In this document: one piece after another, positions 31,310 to 41,123 of the stretch
Layout: the number at the start of each line of letters is the position of its first letter
How positions within the stretch are numbered: position 1 is the stretch's first letter
Origin: CAZKBP01 sp964551015
GTDB lineage: Bacteria > Bacteroidota > Bacteroidia > Cytophagales > Microscillaceae
DNA: 64,000 bases
Reading direction: 5' to 3'
NCBI GenBank assembly: GCA_964551015.1
Contig: CAZKBP010000031.1
Location: 1 to 64,000, forward strand
Notes under the pieces: generated by a model
Told to the model about the DNA's origin: nothing
Database searches by the model: none
Seen by the model: only the letters and a program-made list of their open reading frames with translations
Position numbers and translations under genes: made by a program

Positions 31310-31596
31310 GTTTTGGTTACAATATTTTAAAAAAAGTTTGAAGTCTCTCTTCTTTTGGGCCTGACTACATATATGGTAGAGGAAGATTTTCGTTTCTTTC
31401 CAAGCAGTCATCACGTTAAATAATTGTTAAAGCCCGCTTATTTGGCCGAAAAAATGTAGTTTTATTTGCGAAAAGCAGACGATTGCTAGAAAAAACTGCT
31501 TTCTTCACGTAGCTATAGCGGATACATACCTCCATTCGTTAATTTTGTATTGTATTTTTGAAAGATCAAATCATTGAATCAAAGAAGAACTAGTTC

Positions 31597-33639
31597 ATGA
31601 GCTTTTTATATCCTGGGTTTTTGTGGGCATTATTCGCGCTGGCTATACCCATTGCCATTCATATCTTCAACTTTCGCCGCACGAAGCGAATTTATTTTAG
31701 TAATGTACAGCTTCTTAAAGAAGTCAAAACAGAGACGAATTCCTTCCGTCGGCTGAAGCACTTACTGATTTTGCTCAGTCGTTTGGCTTTTTTGACTTTT
31801 TTAATCTTAGCTTTTGCCCAACCTTATTTCCCCAGTGAAAATCAAAAGGCCATCAAGAATTTAAGCGGCTTGGTCAGTGTCTATGTGGATAATTCATACA
31901 GTATGCAAAGTGAACTGGGTAATGAAAGTTATCTGGATTTGGCTTCTGTCTACACGACTGATTTGATTCGGGTTTTCCCCAAAGATGCGCGCTTTCAATT
32001 GATTACCAATAATTTTGAGAATCAAGAACAGTATCCAGTGAGTGCGGCCGAAATAGAAGATCGCCTTACTGAAACGACCTACGGGAATACTTACCGAGAT
32101 TTAGGAACCGTTTATGAGCGGCAATTCAATTTGCTGAATAGACATTCGGGTGGAGCCAAGAATCAAGTGTTTTGGTTTTCAGATTTTCAAAAATCTACCT
32201 CGGGTGAGTTGACACAATTAGAGCTGGATACATTAAATCAATATTACATCGTGCCTATTCGCTCGGAGCGTACCCCGAATTTGATGATTGATTCCGTGTG
32301 GCTGGAAAACCCTTTCATCAAATCTCTCGAAACGAATCAGGTGAAGGTTCGCCTCACGAGCTTCAACGAGGAGAGCTATCAAGGACTGACGCTTAAACTA
32401 TTTATTGACGACAAACAAGTTTCTACGACTACTCTAGATTTGGAGCCTAGAGCCAGTATGGTAGCGGAAATCAATTTTACCGTGCAAGGCAGTGGGATCA
32501 AACCTTGTAAAATCACCTTTGAAGACTTCCCAGTAACTTTTGATAATGAGTACTATTTTGTGATCAACGCTTCTCCTAAGGTCAACATTTTACATCTCTA
32601 CGAGAACAAAAAAGTCAATTACGTGGAAAATGTATACGGCAATGAGTCCGTGTTCGAGGTCAATAGCTTTAGCGTAAATAACTTGGATTACAATCGGATT
32701 CAAAGTGCTGAGTTGATTATTTTGAATGAGGTGAGCAGCGTGGAGGGAGAGCTGAGTACTGGCCTGACCGATTTTGTGCGTCGCGGGGGAAATTTAGTAA
32801 TTTTTCCGGCCACGCAGCCCAGTCCGTCTTTTACTCGTTTTCTGAACTCGATTAGTGTGAGTGGCTTTCAGTCTGAGAAGCCGGATTCACTCGGTACGGG
32901 CAAGGCAAACGAATTGGCTTTGCTTAATGCACAAAATCCATTTTATCAGGGAATTTTCGAGAGAGTCCCTAATAACATGAACATGCCCTATGCTAACGCG
33001 GTTTCTCGCTGGAACAACATAGGGGATAACCTTTTGCTCTTCAAGAATCGTCAACCCTATTTGACTCGCTTTAACGCACAAAAAGGAAAAGTGTATCTCT
33101 TTGCCTCCCCTCTCGAGACAGATTACAGTAATTTGGCCAAGCACGCGATCTTCGTGCCGATTATGTACAAAATCGCCTCGTTGAGTAAATCTGCGGCTGG
33201 AAAACTGGCCTACACTTTCCAAGATCAAACCATTCGTACCCAAGTAAGCAAGCTCGCTACCAATCAGGTGTACAGACTTGTGCGCGACGACCTAGAATTG
33301 GTTCCCACGCAAAGAATCGTGGAGGAAGAGCTGGTGTTTGAGTTGCCCGAACAAGTGTTAGAGGCGGGTTTTTATGAACTTAAAATTGACAATCAAACCG
33401 AAGGCTTGCTGGCTTTTAACTATGGCAAGGCGGAATCGGAGATGGACTTTTACTCCATGAATGAGATTAAAGGTGCACTCGGTGGCAAGCCCAATGTACA
33501 GATTTATGATTTTAATGAGAGCAAGAACTTTATTCAGGAGTTTGAACAAAAAAACATCCAGCTCAATCTCTGGAAATACATGCTTATCTTGGCACTTCTA
33601 TTCTTGCTGGCAGAGGTATTGCTAATTCGGTTTTTGTAG
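31597..33639 (+). CDS. BatA-domain membrane protein with VWA-like region
   Basis: The 680-aa protein opens with the double-transmembrane BatA N-terminal domain (FLYPGFLWALFALAIPIAIHIFNFRRTKRIYFSN, in parts). A second hydrophobic segment ending in AFAQPYF follows, then a VWA-like region (SVYVDNSYSM, QVFWFSDFQ) and a long beta-rich periplasmic part. A C-terminal membrane helix (YMLILALLFLLAEVLLI) ends it. Such proteins accompany aerotolerance or MoxR systems or stand alone in Bacteroidota. No MoxR neighbour is seen. Confidence 0.85.
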   Translation: MSFLYPGFLWALFALAIPIAIHIFNFRRTKRIYFSNVQLLKEVKTETNSFRRLKHLLILLSRLAFLTFLILAFAQPYFPSENQKAIKNLSGLVSVYVDNSYSMQSELGNESYLDLASVYTTDLIRVFPKDARFQLITNNFENQEQYPVSAAEIEDRLTETTYGNTYRDLGTVYERQFNLLNRHSGGAKNQVFWFSDFQKSTSGELTQLELDTLNQYYIVPIRSERTPNLMIDSVWLENPFIKSLETNQVKVRLTSFNEESYQGLTLKLFIDDKQVSTTTLDLEPRASMVAEINFTVQGSGIKPCKITFEDFPVTFDNEYYFVINASPKVNILHLYENKKVNYVENVYGNESVFEVNSFSVNNLDYNRIQSAELIILNEVSSVEGELSTGLTDFVRRGGNLVIFPATQPSPSFTRFLNSISVSGFQSEKPDSLGTGKANELALLNAQNPFYQGIFERVPNNMNMPYANAVSRWNNIGDNLLLFKNRQPYLTRFNAQKGKVYLFASPLETDYSNLAKHAIFVPIMYKIASLSKSAAGKLAYTFQDQTIRTQVSKLATNQVYRLVRDDLELVPTQRIVEEELVFELPEQVLEAGFYELKIDNQTEGLLAFNYGKAESEMDFYSMNEIKGALGGKPNVQIYDFNESKNFIQEFEQKNIQLNLWKYMLILALLFLLAEVLLIRFL

Positions 33640-34032
33640 AAATCCTTCATTTCTGTCTACACCTATTTTTCTGGCCTGTTCATGCCAGCTTTCACTATCG
33701 GAGCGGTATCTATGGATAGTAAGGATGGCGACGAAAACAAATATTAAAGATCAAATCCCATAGATCATATCCATCTGTTGTCTGCTATTTGTCATTTGTA
33801 AAGAGGAGGATTACGATGGTCTGCATCGCGACTTACTCCTGATTGATACTCGGAGAGGTTCGTGCACGTGCCATTGAAAAGAGTATGCGGTAAATACCCG
33901 ACACGCCCTTTTTTGCTTATGATGAACTTGATTTAAGCATTTCATTCGATTTTTTTGTGAAAAAATGAAAGTCTTATTTATTTTTGTCAACTGACTTTTT
34001 TACAAAAAAATATTTTGAAACTACCATTAAAT
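33640..34032. other. Intergenic region, nothing recognised
   Basis: About 390 bp between the BatA gene and the barrel gene. I see no ORF of quality, no clear hairpin terminator and no RNA motif. The last 100 bp are very AT-rich, as expected upstream of a gene. Confidence 0.5.
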
Positions 34033-34929
34033 ATGAAACAAAATTATCTTATTTTTATATTCCTTCTCTGCTGGTTTGGCTCATCATCAGTTTGGGCACA
34101 AGGTGAAAAATTGGGTGTTCGTATAGAGTATCGTGGTCTTGCTGGTCTTAATGACCCTTCGCCCCAACTTAGTGATAGTATCGAGGTAGGCCGTTTTGAC
34201 TTGGGTCTTAATGCTTCTTCCAAGCTTAAAATTGATAAGAAAAAATTGGGACTCACAACCCTTACGCTTGGAGCGGAGTACCGCTATACTCGCCTCAATT
34301 ATAATGACTTTGAACTCCCGGATGGTAACTCGCTGGCCGAAGACTTGCACATGCTGCGCCTGCAAATAGACTATATGAAAGTGTTCAAGCAAAAGTGGAT
34401 TTTGTCGATCTTTTTTCGTCCGGGTATTTTCTCTGATTTTCAGGAGGTTTCTTGGGAGCATTTTCGCATCGAGGGGCTCGCCCTCCTGGACTACCGCAAG
34501 AGTCAACAGACGCTGATTGGTTTTGGAGTGGCCAGAAGTGCTAATTTCGGGCGAGTGCTGGTTTTACCCGTTTTCCACTATTTACACCGTGGCCCCAAGT
34601 TCGCAGTAGATATGTTAATACCCTCGCGTATAGATGTGGGTTGGATTAATAAGAAATGGTATTATGGCTTAGGTGGGAGTCTCTCGGGTAATCAGTTTCG
34701 TTTGGGTAATCTGCAAAATGGCTTTGATGGTAAAAATACGGTGGGGGTCTCCGATTTTACCCTAGGTCCTAAAATCCGCTACAACACCGCCCCAAAATCC
34801 TATGTATTCCTGACCGGAGGCTTTACTGCGCTACGCCGCTGGGAATTTAGTGATGATGACGATGTAATACAGGACTTAGATCCTAATCTGACTTGGTTTC
34901 TGCGTACTGGTTTTGTGATTAATCATTAA
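34033..34929 (+). CDS. DUF6268-type outer-membrane beta-barrel protein
   Basis: From ATG 34033 (MKQNYLIFIFLLCW) there is a clear signal peptide, cleaved after VWAQ. The mature part has alternating amphipathic strands (EYRYTRLNYNDF, ILSIFFRPGIFS, WYYGLGGSLSGNQF, YVFLTGGFTALRRWEF) typical of the DUF6268 barrel family. It has no close functional neighbours; the role is unknown. Confidence 0.75.
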   Translation: MKQNYLIFIFLLCWFGSSSVWAQGEKLGVRIEYRGLAGLNDPSPQLSDSIEVGRFDLGLNASSKLKIDKKKLGLTTLTLGAEYRYTRLNYNDFELPDGNSLAEDLHMLRLQIDYMKVFKQKWILSIFFRPGIFSDFQEVSWEHFRIEGLALLDYRKSQQTLIGFGVARSANFGRVLVLPVFHYLHRGPKFAVDMLIPSRIDVGWINKKWYYGLGGSLSGNQFRLGNLQNGFDGKNTVGVSDFTLGPKIRYNTAPKSYVFLTGGFTALRRWEFSDDDDVIQDLDPNLTWFLRTGFVINH

Positions 34930-35327
34930 ACCAAAGTAAAAAACACTTTTCCACTTTTCGTGTGAAGTAACCATGCCTAGCTTATCCTGAATCTTATTTA
35001 CTCGATCTCGGCCACAGAAAATCCCCGCCACCTTTCTTCTTCAAAAAAGGACAGGGATAAAAGAGTGCAAAAGCTAGCAGATAATTTTGATTAATTTGTA
35101 TCGTTAGGCCACGCTTAAAATCCCAAATGAGACACTATAAAAGCCTTTTTTGTATCTATTTGATGGGCTTTTGGTGCCAGAGGAGTGTTAATCCCATGTT
35201 AACCCTAACCCATGCTAATCTCTCTCTCATTTTACTCGTATTTTTATAGTGTTTGCTGAAATATAATTATTTAAGGAAGCTGTCTGATTGGAACAAAAAC
35301 GGAGTCGTTTTCCTTTTTGATAAATAG
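34930..35327. other. Intergenic region with repeated TTAA-CCCATG sequence
   Basis: About 400 bp without a gene. At 35188-35222 TTAATCCCATG, TTAACC and TAACCCATG follow one another, a possible operator for the response regulator encoded downstream. Nothing else stands out. Confidence 0.3.
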
Positions 35328-36644
35328 ATGAGAAGTAGTACAATCAAATTCATTATCGCTCTAGCTTTAATCTCTATCGTGGGGATTACGGTTACGCAGG
35401 TATATTGGGTGCGAAGAGCTTTTGATATAGAAGCTAAGCAGTTAAATCAATCCATTTACATCGCGCTTAAAAACGTGGCGGAGCGTATTGCCCGTCTCAA
35501 AGGAGGTATTAGCAATGCCCAACCTATTCACCAATTGGGCTCTGACTATTATGTGGTCAATGTCAACGACGTGATTGATGCTAATATTTTAGAGCATTAT
35601 TTGGAAGAAGAGTTTAGCAAAATCAATCTCAACATTGACTATGAGTACGGTATCTATGACTGCTCCAGCGATCAAATGGTCTATGGTAATTATATCAGTC
35701 ATAAAAATATAGATATCTCCGAACCCATGTCCGATGATTTGCCTACTTGGGACGATCAGATTTACTATTTTGGCGTTCGGTTCCCGACTAAATCTACTTA
35801 TCTGGCGAGTCAGATGGATATTTGGATTTTTTCTTCGGCTATTTTACTGGTTGTGTTTATATTTTTTGGTTATACACTTTTTGTAATTCTCAAGCAGAAG
35901 CGTCTCTCCGAAGTACAGCGGGATTTTATCAATAACATGACGCACGAGTTCAAGACGCCCATCTCCACCATTGCCGTATCAGCAGATTTAGTCTCTAATC
36001 CCAAGGTATTGCACCAGCCAGATACAGTGCTGAAATATGCTCAAATCATTAAAGGGCAGAATCAAAGGCTTAAAAATCAAATTGATAAAGTGCTCCAGAT
36101 GGCTTTAATGGACAAGGGAAAGCCCAAGCTGAGCAAAGAAATGGTCAATTTGCACGAGATTATCCAAGAGGCCGTGCAAAATTTTAACCTGAAAACGCAG
36201 GCGGAACCACAAATCAAATGCGAATTACAGGCCACACGCCCTACCATTGAGGCTGACCGAGTGCACCTCACGAATATCATTTACAATTTATTAGACAACG
36301 CCACCAAGTACGTAGAAGGCGAGCCTAAGATTCTCATCCGTACCAAAGAACAAGGAAGGCAAATTGTCTTCTCTATCCAAGATAACGGGATCGGAATTCC
36401 CAAAGAGCACCAACGCAAGATTTTTGATAAGTTTTTCCGAGTGCCCACGGGAAATATCCATAATGTGAAAGGCTTTGGTTTAGGACTCAATTATGTGCGC
36501 CTGATGGTCAAAAAGCACCATTGGAAAATCAGACTGGAGAGCGAAGTTCAAAAGGGAAGTACATTTTCTATTCATATTCCCATTTCTAAGCAGAAGAAGC
36601 TGAAACCCAAGGCTGTGTCTATGCCAAACCCTGTTGCCACTTAA
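35328..36644 (+). CDS. Sensor histidine kinase (RprX-like)
   Basis: Two membrane helices (residues ~8-30 and ~165-190) flank a periplasmic sensor. The kinase core has an H box in FINNMTHEFKTPIST, an N box in IIYNLLDNATKY, and G boxes DNGIGIPKEHQRKIFDKF and GFGLGLNYVRLM. The 438 aa fit the RprX-type kinases of Bacteroidota. Its response regulator begins 32 bp after its stop. Confidence 0.92.
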   Translation: MRSSTIKFIIALALISIVGITVTQVYWVRRAFDIEAKQLNQSIYIALKNVAERIARLKGGISNAQPIHQLGSDYYVVNVNDVIDANILEHYLEEEFSKINLNIDYEYGIYDCSSDQMVYGNYISHKNIDISEPMSDDLPTWDDQIYYFGVRFPTKSTYLASQMDIWIFSSAILLVVFIFFGYTLFVILKQKRLSEVQRDFINNMTHEFKTPISTIAVSADLVSNPKVLHQPDTVLKYAQIIKGQNQRLKNQIDKVLQMALMDKGKPKLSKEMVNLHEIIQEAVQNFNLKTQAEPQIKCELQATRPTIEADRVHLTNIIYNLLDNATKYVEGEPKILIRTKEQGRQIVFSIQDNGIGIPKEHQRKIFDKFFRVPTGNIHNVKGFGLGLNYVRLMVKKHHWKIRLESEVQKGSTFSIHIPISKQKKLKPKAVSMPNPVAT

Positions 36645-36675
36645 TCTATTAATTTCCAAGCTTTGTTACAATTTC

Positions 36676-37377
36676 ATGAGTGAATCCAATACCAAAATTC
36701 TATTTGTAGAAGATGATTTAAGCCTCGGTATGGTTACCAAGGATAGCCTCGAGTTGCATGATTATACCATCAGACTGTGCGAAGATGGCATAGAGGCTTG
36801 GGAGGTTTTTCAAGCAGAAAGCTTTGATCTCTGTATCCTGGATGTGATGCTGCCTCGCTTAGATGGCTTTAGTCTGGCACAAAAAATTCGCACCCAGAAC
36901 CAGCACATTCCTATCCTGTTTTTGACGGCCAAATCACTGCAAGAGGACAAAATCCAAGGATTGAAGCTAGGCGGCGACGATTATCTGACCAAACCGTTTA
37001 GCATAGAAGAGTTGGTTTTGAAAGTGGAAATTTTCCTAAAGCGAAACAAAATCAACGATGTAAGTAAAAAAGACAAAACCTACCAAATAGGGGCTTATAC
37101 TTTCGATTTTGATAATTTGAGTTTGACCTATGCCGAGCAAAAACGTCAACTTACCCTTCGCGAAGCCGAGGTTTTAAAGCTTTTTTGTGAAAATCAGAAT
37201 ATTGTTTTACGTAGAGAGTTCATTTTGAAAGAAATATGGGGGAAAGATGACTATTTCATGGGCAGAAGCCTGGATGTATTTATTACACGCTTACGCAAAT
37301 ATCTGAAAGCGGATGACAGCCTCAAAATTGAAAATATACCCAGTGTAGGGTTCAAAATGGCTATCTCGACCACGTAA
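36676..37377 (+). CDS. OmpR/PhoB-family response regulator
   Basis: From ATG 36676 (MSESNTKILFVEDD) the protein has a receiver domain with the phospho-Asp in CILDVMLPRLDGF and Lys in DDYLTKPF. A winged-helix trans_reg_C domain follows (LTLREAEVLKLF, FILKEIWGKDDYF, RSLDVFITRLRKYLK). It pairs with the kinase immediately upstream. The frame extends to 36634, but that would overlap the kinase gene. Confidence 0.93.
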   Translation: MSESNTKILFVEDDLSLGMVTKDSLELHDYTIRLCEDGIEAWEVFQAESFDLCILDVMLPRLDGFSLAQKIRTQNQHIPILFLTAKSLQEDKIQGLKLGGDDYLTKPFSIEELVLKVEIFLKRNKINDVSKKDKTYQIGAYTFDFDNLSLTYAEQKRQLTLREAEVLKLFCENQNIVLRREFILKEIWGKDDYFMGRSLDVFITRLRKYLKADDSLKIENIPSVGFKMAISTT

Positions 37378-37612
37378 GAAAATATAGCTTCCCTACTTTA
37401 TGTTTATTTCCGTGTTTTGGCTTGGAATGAAATATGTAGTTAAAAAAAAGAGCATTCAAGTAATTTCTTAGGAATTTAGGCTGAATGTTACAATAATCTG
37501 TGGTCTTCTTCTAATCAGTAACGGAATAATTAGCCCTACATTCTGTTAAGTGACTAAATATAATCGTCAAGACCTCAAGCTATATCTTTCTAGTCAATAA
37601 AAAGAACATTCT

Positions 37613-38323
37613 ATGGAAACGAAATTTCACTCAACCGAAACCAGCACTTTGGCAGACCATCTCGAAGTGCTTGCCCATGATCTCAGAAGTCCTCTCAACT
37701 CCATCTCTGGATTGGTAGAACTACTCAAAATTGAACTCAAAGACCAGAACAACGAACAGGTTCAAAAGTGCCTTGATCTGATTAATGAGAGCTGTGAGCA
37801 TTCAAACACACTGCTTTCCAAAATGCTCCGCAGTGCCGAGCTCAAGTCCCATCAAGCCAGTCTCCAGAAAGAAGAACTAAACCTGACCAAGTTGGTGGCT
37901 AACGCCGTGAATACCCACGAACTCGTCTGCGCCAGCCAAGGGATTAAGTTAAGCTTTAAGGCTTCGCACCCTCATATTGCTGCTTTGATTGATCCGTGCT
38001 TATGGCGAGATGCTATGAACAATTTGATCTCCAATGCCATCAAATTTACCCCCAAGGGTGGGAAAATAGAAATTCAATTGATTAGGCGTTTAGAATACAC
38101 GGAAATCATTATCCAAGATACAGGAATTGGCATTGACGAAAATTTACTACCCGTTCTTTTCGATAAATTTACCAAGGCGCGTCGCAAAGGCCTGCGTGGC
38201 GAAAACAGCACAGGACTGGGCATGTCCATTGTCAAACAAATTGTAGAAGCACACGAGGGCAAAATCGCGGTCAAAAGTAAAGTAAATCAAGGCACCAAAG
38301 TCATGATCTGCCTGCCTCGCTAG
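37613..38323 (+). CDS. Soluble histidine kinase without sensor domain
   Basis: The 236-aa protein is only a kinase core: H box in VLAHDLRSPLNSISG, N box in NNLISNAIKFTPKGG, and G boxes DTGIGIDENLLPVLFDKF and STGLGMSIVKQIV. There is no membrane segment, PAS or receiver domain, so input must come from a partner. It is preceded by a 235-bp gap and may be expressed alone. Confidence 0.88.
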   Translation: METKFHSTETSTLADHLEVLAHDLRSPLNSISGLVELLKIELKDQNNEQVQKCLDLINESCEHSNTLLSKMLRSAELKSHQASLQKEELNLTKLVANAVNTHELVCASQGIKLSFKASHPHIAALIDPCLWRDAMNNLISNAIKFTPKGGKIEIQLIRRLEYTEIIIQDTGIGIDENLLPVLFDKFTKARRKGLRGENSTGLGMSIVKQIVEAHEGKIAVKSKVNQGTKVMICLPR

Positions 38324-38497
38324 CTCCCAACTGAAAAGGAGCTAACCAGACTTGGGACAAAAATTCATCGTAAAATTTTTTTTTAGCCTCCCTCTGTAAT
38401 AAATCTGGAAGAATCCAGTATTATAGAGCAAAAGGTGATTTAATCATCCCAGATGGAGTATTTTACCTCCGTCCATTTGTTCAAATCATAGAATAAC

Positions 38498-39046
38498 GTG
38501 CATTCACTTTCTGATGAAAATATCATGAACAAAGTCTGTGAGGGTCATATCGATCAGCTCGGCTTGCTCTTCGAGCGCTATCATATCCGCTTGTATAATT
38601 TTTTTCTGAGGACTACCGCCGACCGCGAGATTAGCCATGATCTCACCCAGAATGTTTTCGAGCGGATTCTCAAATACAAACATAGTTACAAAAAAGGAGC
38701 TTCTTTTAAGTCTTGGTTTTATCGCATTGCTCGGAACGTGAAGATTGATTATTACAAAAAAAGAAAGCTAAATACTTCTTCTATGGAAGAGGTCTATGCC
38801 GAACGCAACCCAAAGTTAGCCACCGAGGGAGAACATGACCTCGAGAAGCAAGAAAAGGTAAAAGTACTCTATCAAGCACTAGATCAACTGCCTGACGACA
38901 AAAGAGAAATTTTAGTATTAAGCCAACTGGAGGAGTTACAATATAAAGAAATTGCCAAAATATTTGATATTACCGAAAATGCCGCCCGAGTCAAGGTGCA
39001 TCGCGCTCTTAAATCCCTGAAAGAAGTATTCCATCAGAAATATTAA
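38498..39046 (+). CDS. ECF-type RNA polymerase sigma factor
   Basis: The 182-aa protein has sigma region 2 (LFERYHIRLYNFFLRTT, SHDLTQNVFERIL, SFKSWFYRIARNVKIDYYKK) and region 4 (LPDDKREILVLSQLEELQYKEIA, NAARVKVHRALKSLK). The start codon is a GTG; an ATG nine codons downstream is less likely because it removes conserved residues. It starts an apparent operon with an anti-sigma-like gene 4 bp downstream and a secreted protein. Confidence 0.92.
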   Translation: MHSLSDENIMNKVCEGHIDQLGLLFERYHIRLYNFFLRTTADREISHDLTQNVFERILKYKHSYKKGASFKSWFYRIARNVKIDYYKKRKLNTSSMEEVYAERNPKLATEGEHDLEKQEKVKVLYQALDQLPDDKREILVLSQLEELQYKEIAKIFDITENAARVKVHRALKSLKEVFHQKY

Positions 39047-39050
39047 GCCC

Positions 39051-40100
39051 ATGAACTACGAAGAAATAGAACCCTACTTAATAGACTTTATCCGGGGAGA
39101 CTTGGAGGAAGAGATGGAATACCGAGTCAAAGCCTACCTCAAAGATCACCCTGATTTTCAGAAAGAATTAGATGAGCTAGAGGAAACCCTACACGTGATG
39201 GAAGAGGTGCCTTGGCAAGAGCCTTCTCCTCGAATGAAAATGGATTTTTACGCCATGCTCCACGAGCATCAAGAGGCAGAGGCGCCACCAACTGGCCTGG
39301 CTTGGCAAACTTGGTGGTCTTTTTTCCAGTCCAAATTGTTTTTGCAAAGATTTGCCCTAGCGGGATTGCTCATCACGATCTTTAGTGCCGGGTATTGGAC
39401 TTCTCAATATCTAGAACCAAAGGACGCCGCTCAGCCCACGCTTAGTCAACAAGAAGCCGCTGAGGCGCAAGAAACTATTCCCCTTGATACACCACAAAAC
39501 CAAAGTTTAGCTCTGGACAAGGAAGCTCCCACGAAAGCAAGTGAAGCATTGAAGCTAGACAACACGCTGGATACTCCACAAGATTACCCCCAAGAACTGG
39601 CTTTTGCCGAAACCAGATCTGCTCCACAAGATGGCATCTTGCTGGATGATATGGAAAGTGAAGATCAACATACAGGGGAAATCTCAGGTAACTACCCTAC
39701 CTCGCCCCGAGCCAAAGCAGATGCACTTAGTGCCGTAGAACCTGTATTAGAAACCGACGAGCGCATAGAGAGCATTTATGCCAGTTTAGAAACGAGCCAA
39801 CCGGAAGATTTAATCATCACCGCTTTGATTCAAACGCTGAACCGTGATCCCAATCCTAATGTTCGTATCGCGGCCATTGACGCGCTGGAAAAATTCGCGA
39901 ACCGCCAACAGGTGAAATACCAGATCGCACAAAGCTTAAATCAACAAAAAACGCCCACGGTACAGTTGGCGGCCATTGATTTGATTGTCAAGTACCGAAT
40001 TAAATCGGGAGTTACTCCTTTAAAAAAATTATTAGCACAAAATCAATTAAACCCTACCGTCAGGGAGCAAGCAAAGATTGCGCTTCGTCTGATTTCTTAG
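39051..40100 (+). CDS. Membrane anti-sigma-like protein with HEAT repeats
   Basis: The cytoplasmic N-terminus (EEIEPYLIDFIRGDLEEE) resembles anti-sigma factors, though no zinc-binding HxxxCxxC is present. One membrane helix (FALAGLLITIFSAGYWTSQYL) lies near residue 105. A ~100-residue low-complexity linker leads to C-terminal HEAT-like repeats (ITALIQTLNRDPNPNVRIAAIDALEKFA, in parts; VQLAAIDLIVKY). It lies directly behind the sigma factor and probably holds it inactive. The periplasmic HEAT repeats would sense the signal. Confidence 0.75.
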   Translation: MNYEEIEPYLIDFIRGDLEEEMEYRVKAYLKDHPDFQKELDELEETLHVMEEVPWQEPSPRMKMDFYAMLHEHQEAEAPPTGLAWQTWWSFFQSKLFLQRFALAGLLITIFSAGYWTSQYLEPKDAAQPTLSQQEAAEAQETIPLDTPQNQSLALDKEAPTKASEALKLDNTLDTPQDYPQELAFAETRSAPQDGILLDDMESEDQHTGEISGNYPTSPRAKADALSAVEPVLETDERIESIYASLETSQPEDLIITALIQTLNRDPNPNVRIAAIDALEKFANRQQVKYQIAQSLNQQKTPTVQLAAIDLIVKYRIKSGVTPLKKLLAQNQLNPTVREQAKIALRLIS

Positions 40101-40146
40101 ATCAGAAATCAAGCCCAAGCATTGCTAGCTAATTAAAGAGAAAAGC

Positions 40147-41109
40147 ATGGACAAAAAATGGATATATCGTGGCACGTTTACCTTGATGTTAGTATTTGCC
40201 CTGATAAAAATTCAGGCACAAGCCTTATCACCTTTTAAGATTAGTTTTGCTAATCCGACCGTGCCCGGCACGCTCCATATTACCAATCATCGGGGAAATG
40301 TGCACATTGAGGGCTATTCTGGAAAAGAAGTCCTCATCCAAGCCGAAACCAAGGCGCCTGACTCCAAGCAGAGTTATCAGTCCTTCTTGCCTCAAACACC
40401 TTTTCTGGTCAGAGAAGAAAATAATAAAATCTATTTAGAAGCCCGCCCCGAGGCACTGCCCTTGAATTTTCGGATCAAAGTGCCCACGAAAACTACGCTC
40501 AAACTAAGCTTAGAACAAGGCGATGTATTTACCAGCCAAACCAGTCGCTTGGTAGAAATCGTGAATCAACAAGGTTCGGTTACCTTGGAGCAACTGAGCG
40601 GCTGGGCCGTGGTTAATACCACCGAAGGCAATATTCAAGCAGATTTTGCTGAGGTGATTGCCAATAAAACCATGTCTTTCGTGAGCCTCAGTGGAGATAT
40701 CTCTCTAGATTTTCCCAAAGATTTAGAGGCAGACTTCAAGATCAAATCTGTTTCAGGAGAAATTGAGAATGCCTTTGGCCAGGCTGCCTTGCAACCCAAG
40801 AGCCAACTCGATCAGCAAATGGCTAATGTATTCAGAGCCGACGAATTGACGCAACGCGAAACCGGAGCGCGAGAAAGAAAAGCCAGTAACAAGAAAGAGC
40901 AAGCTCCAGATACAGAAGCAGTTCAGAAACAAGAATATAATCGTGCATTGGGCGAAGAAAAAAAGCCAGCACAAGAGCCTTCGGGCACTTACCAAGCACC
41001 ACAGTCTTATACTTCCAAAGCTAATCAAGGTGGACCTTTGTTCTTTATTTCTACTCGTCAGGGTAAGGTAGCAATTACACACTCAAAGAAACCAAAGTCT
41101 TATCGGTAA
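40147..41109 (+). CDS. Secreted DUF4097-type beta-helix protein
   Basis: It has a signal peptide (MDKKWIYRGTFTLMLVFALIKIQAQA). Then come short repeated beta strands of the kind GNVHIEGYSGKEVLIQAE, GDVFTSQTSRLVEI and GSVTLEQLSGWAVVNTTEGN, typical of DUF4097/DUF2807 putative adhesin-like folds. The C-terminal third is charged and disordered. It is the third gene of the sigma/anti-sigma set. In similar loci such proteins modulate the anti-sigma signal; that is inference. Confidence 0.75.
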   Translation: MDKKWIYRGTFTLMLVFALIKIQAQALSPFKISFANPTVPGTLHITNHRGNVHIEGYSGKEVLIQAETKAPDSKQSYQSFLPQTPFLVREENNKIYLEARPEALPLNFRIKVPTKTTLKLSLEQGDVFTSQTSRLVEIVNQQGSVTLEQLSGWAVVNTTEGNIQADFAEVIANKTMSFVSLSGDISLDFPKDLEADFKIKSVSGEIENAFGQAALQPKSQLDQQMANVFRADELTQRETGARERKASNKKEQAPDTEAVQKQEYNRALGEEKKPAQEPSGTYQAPQSYTSKANQGGPLFFISTRQGKVAITHSKKPKSYR

Positions 41110-41123
41110 AGTCAGATGCTTCC

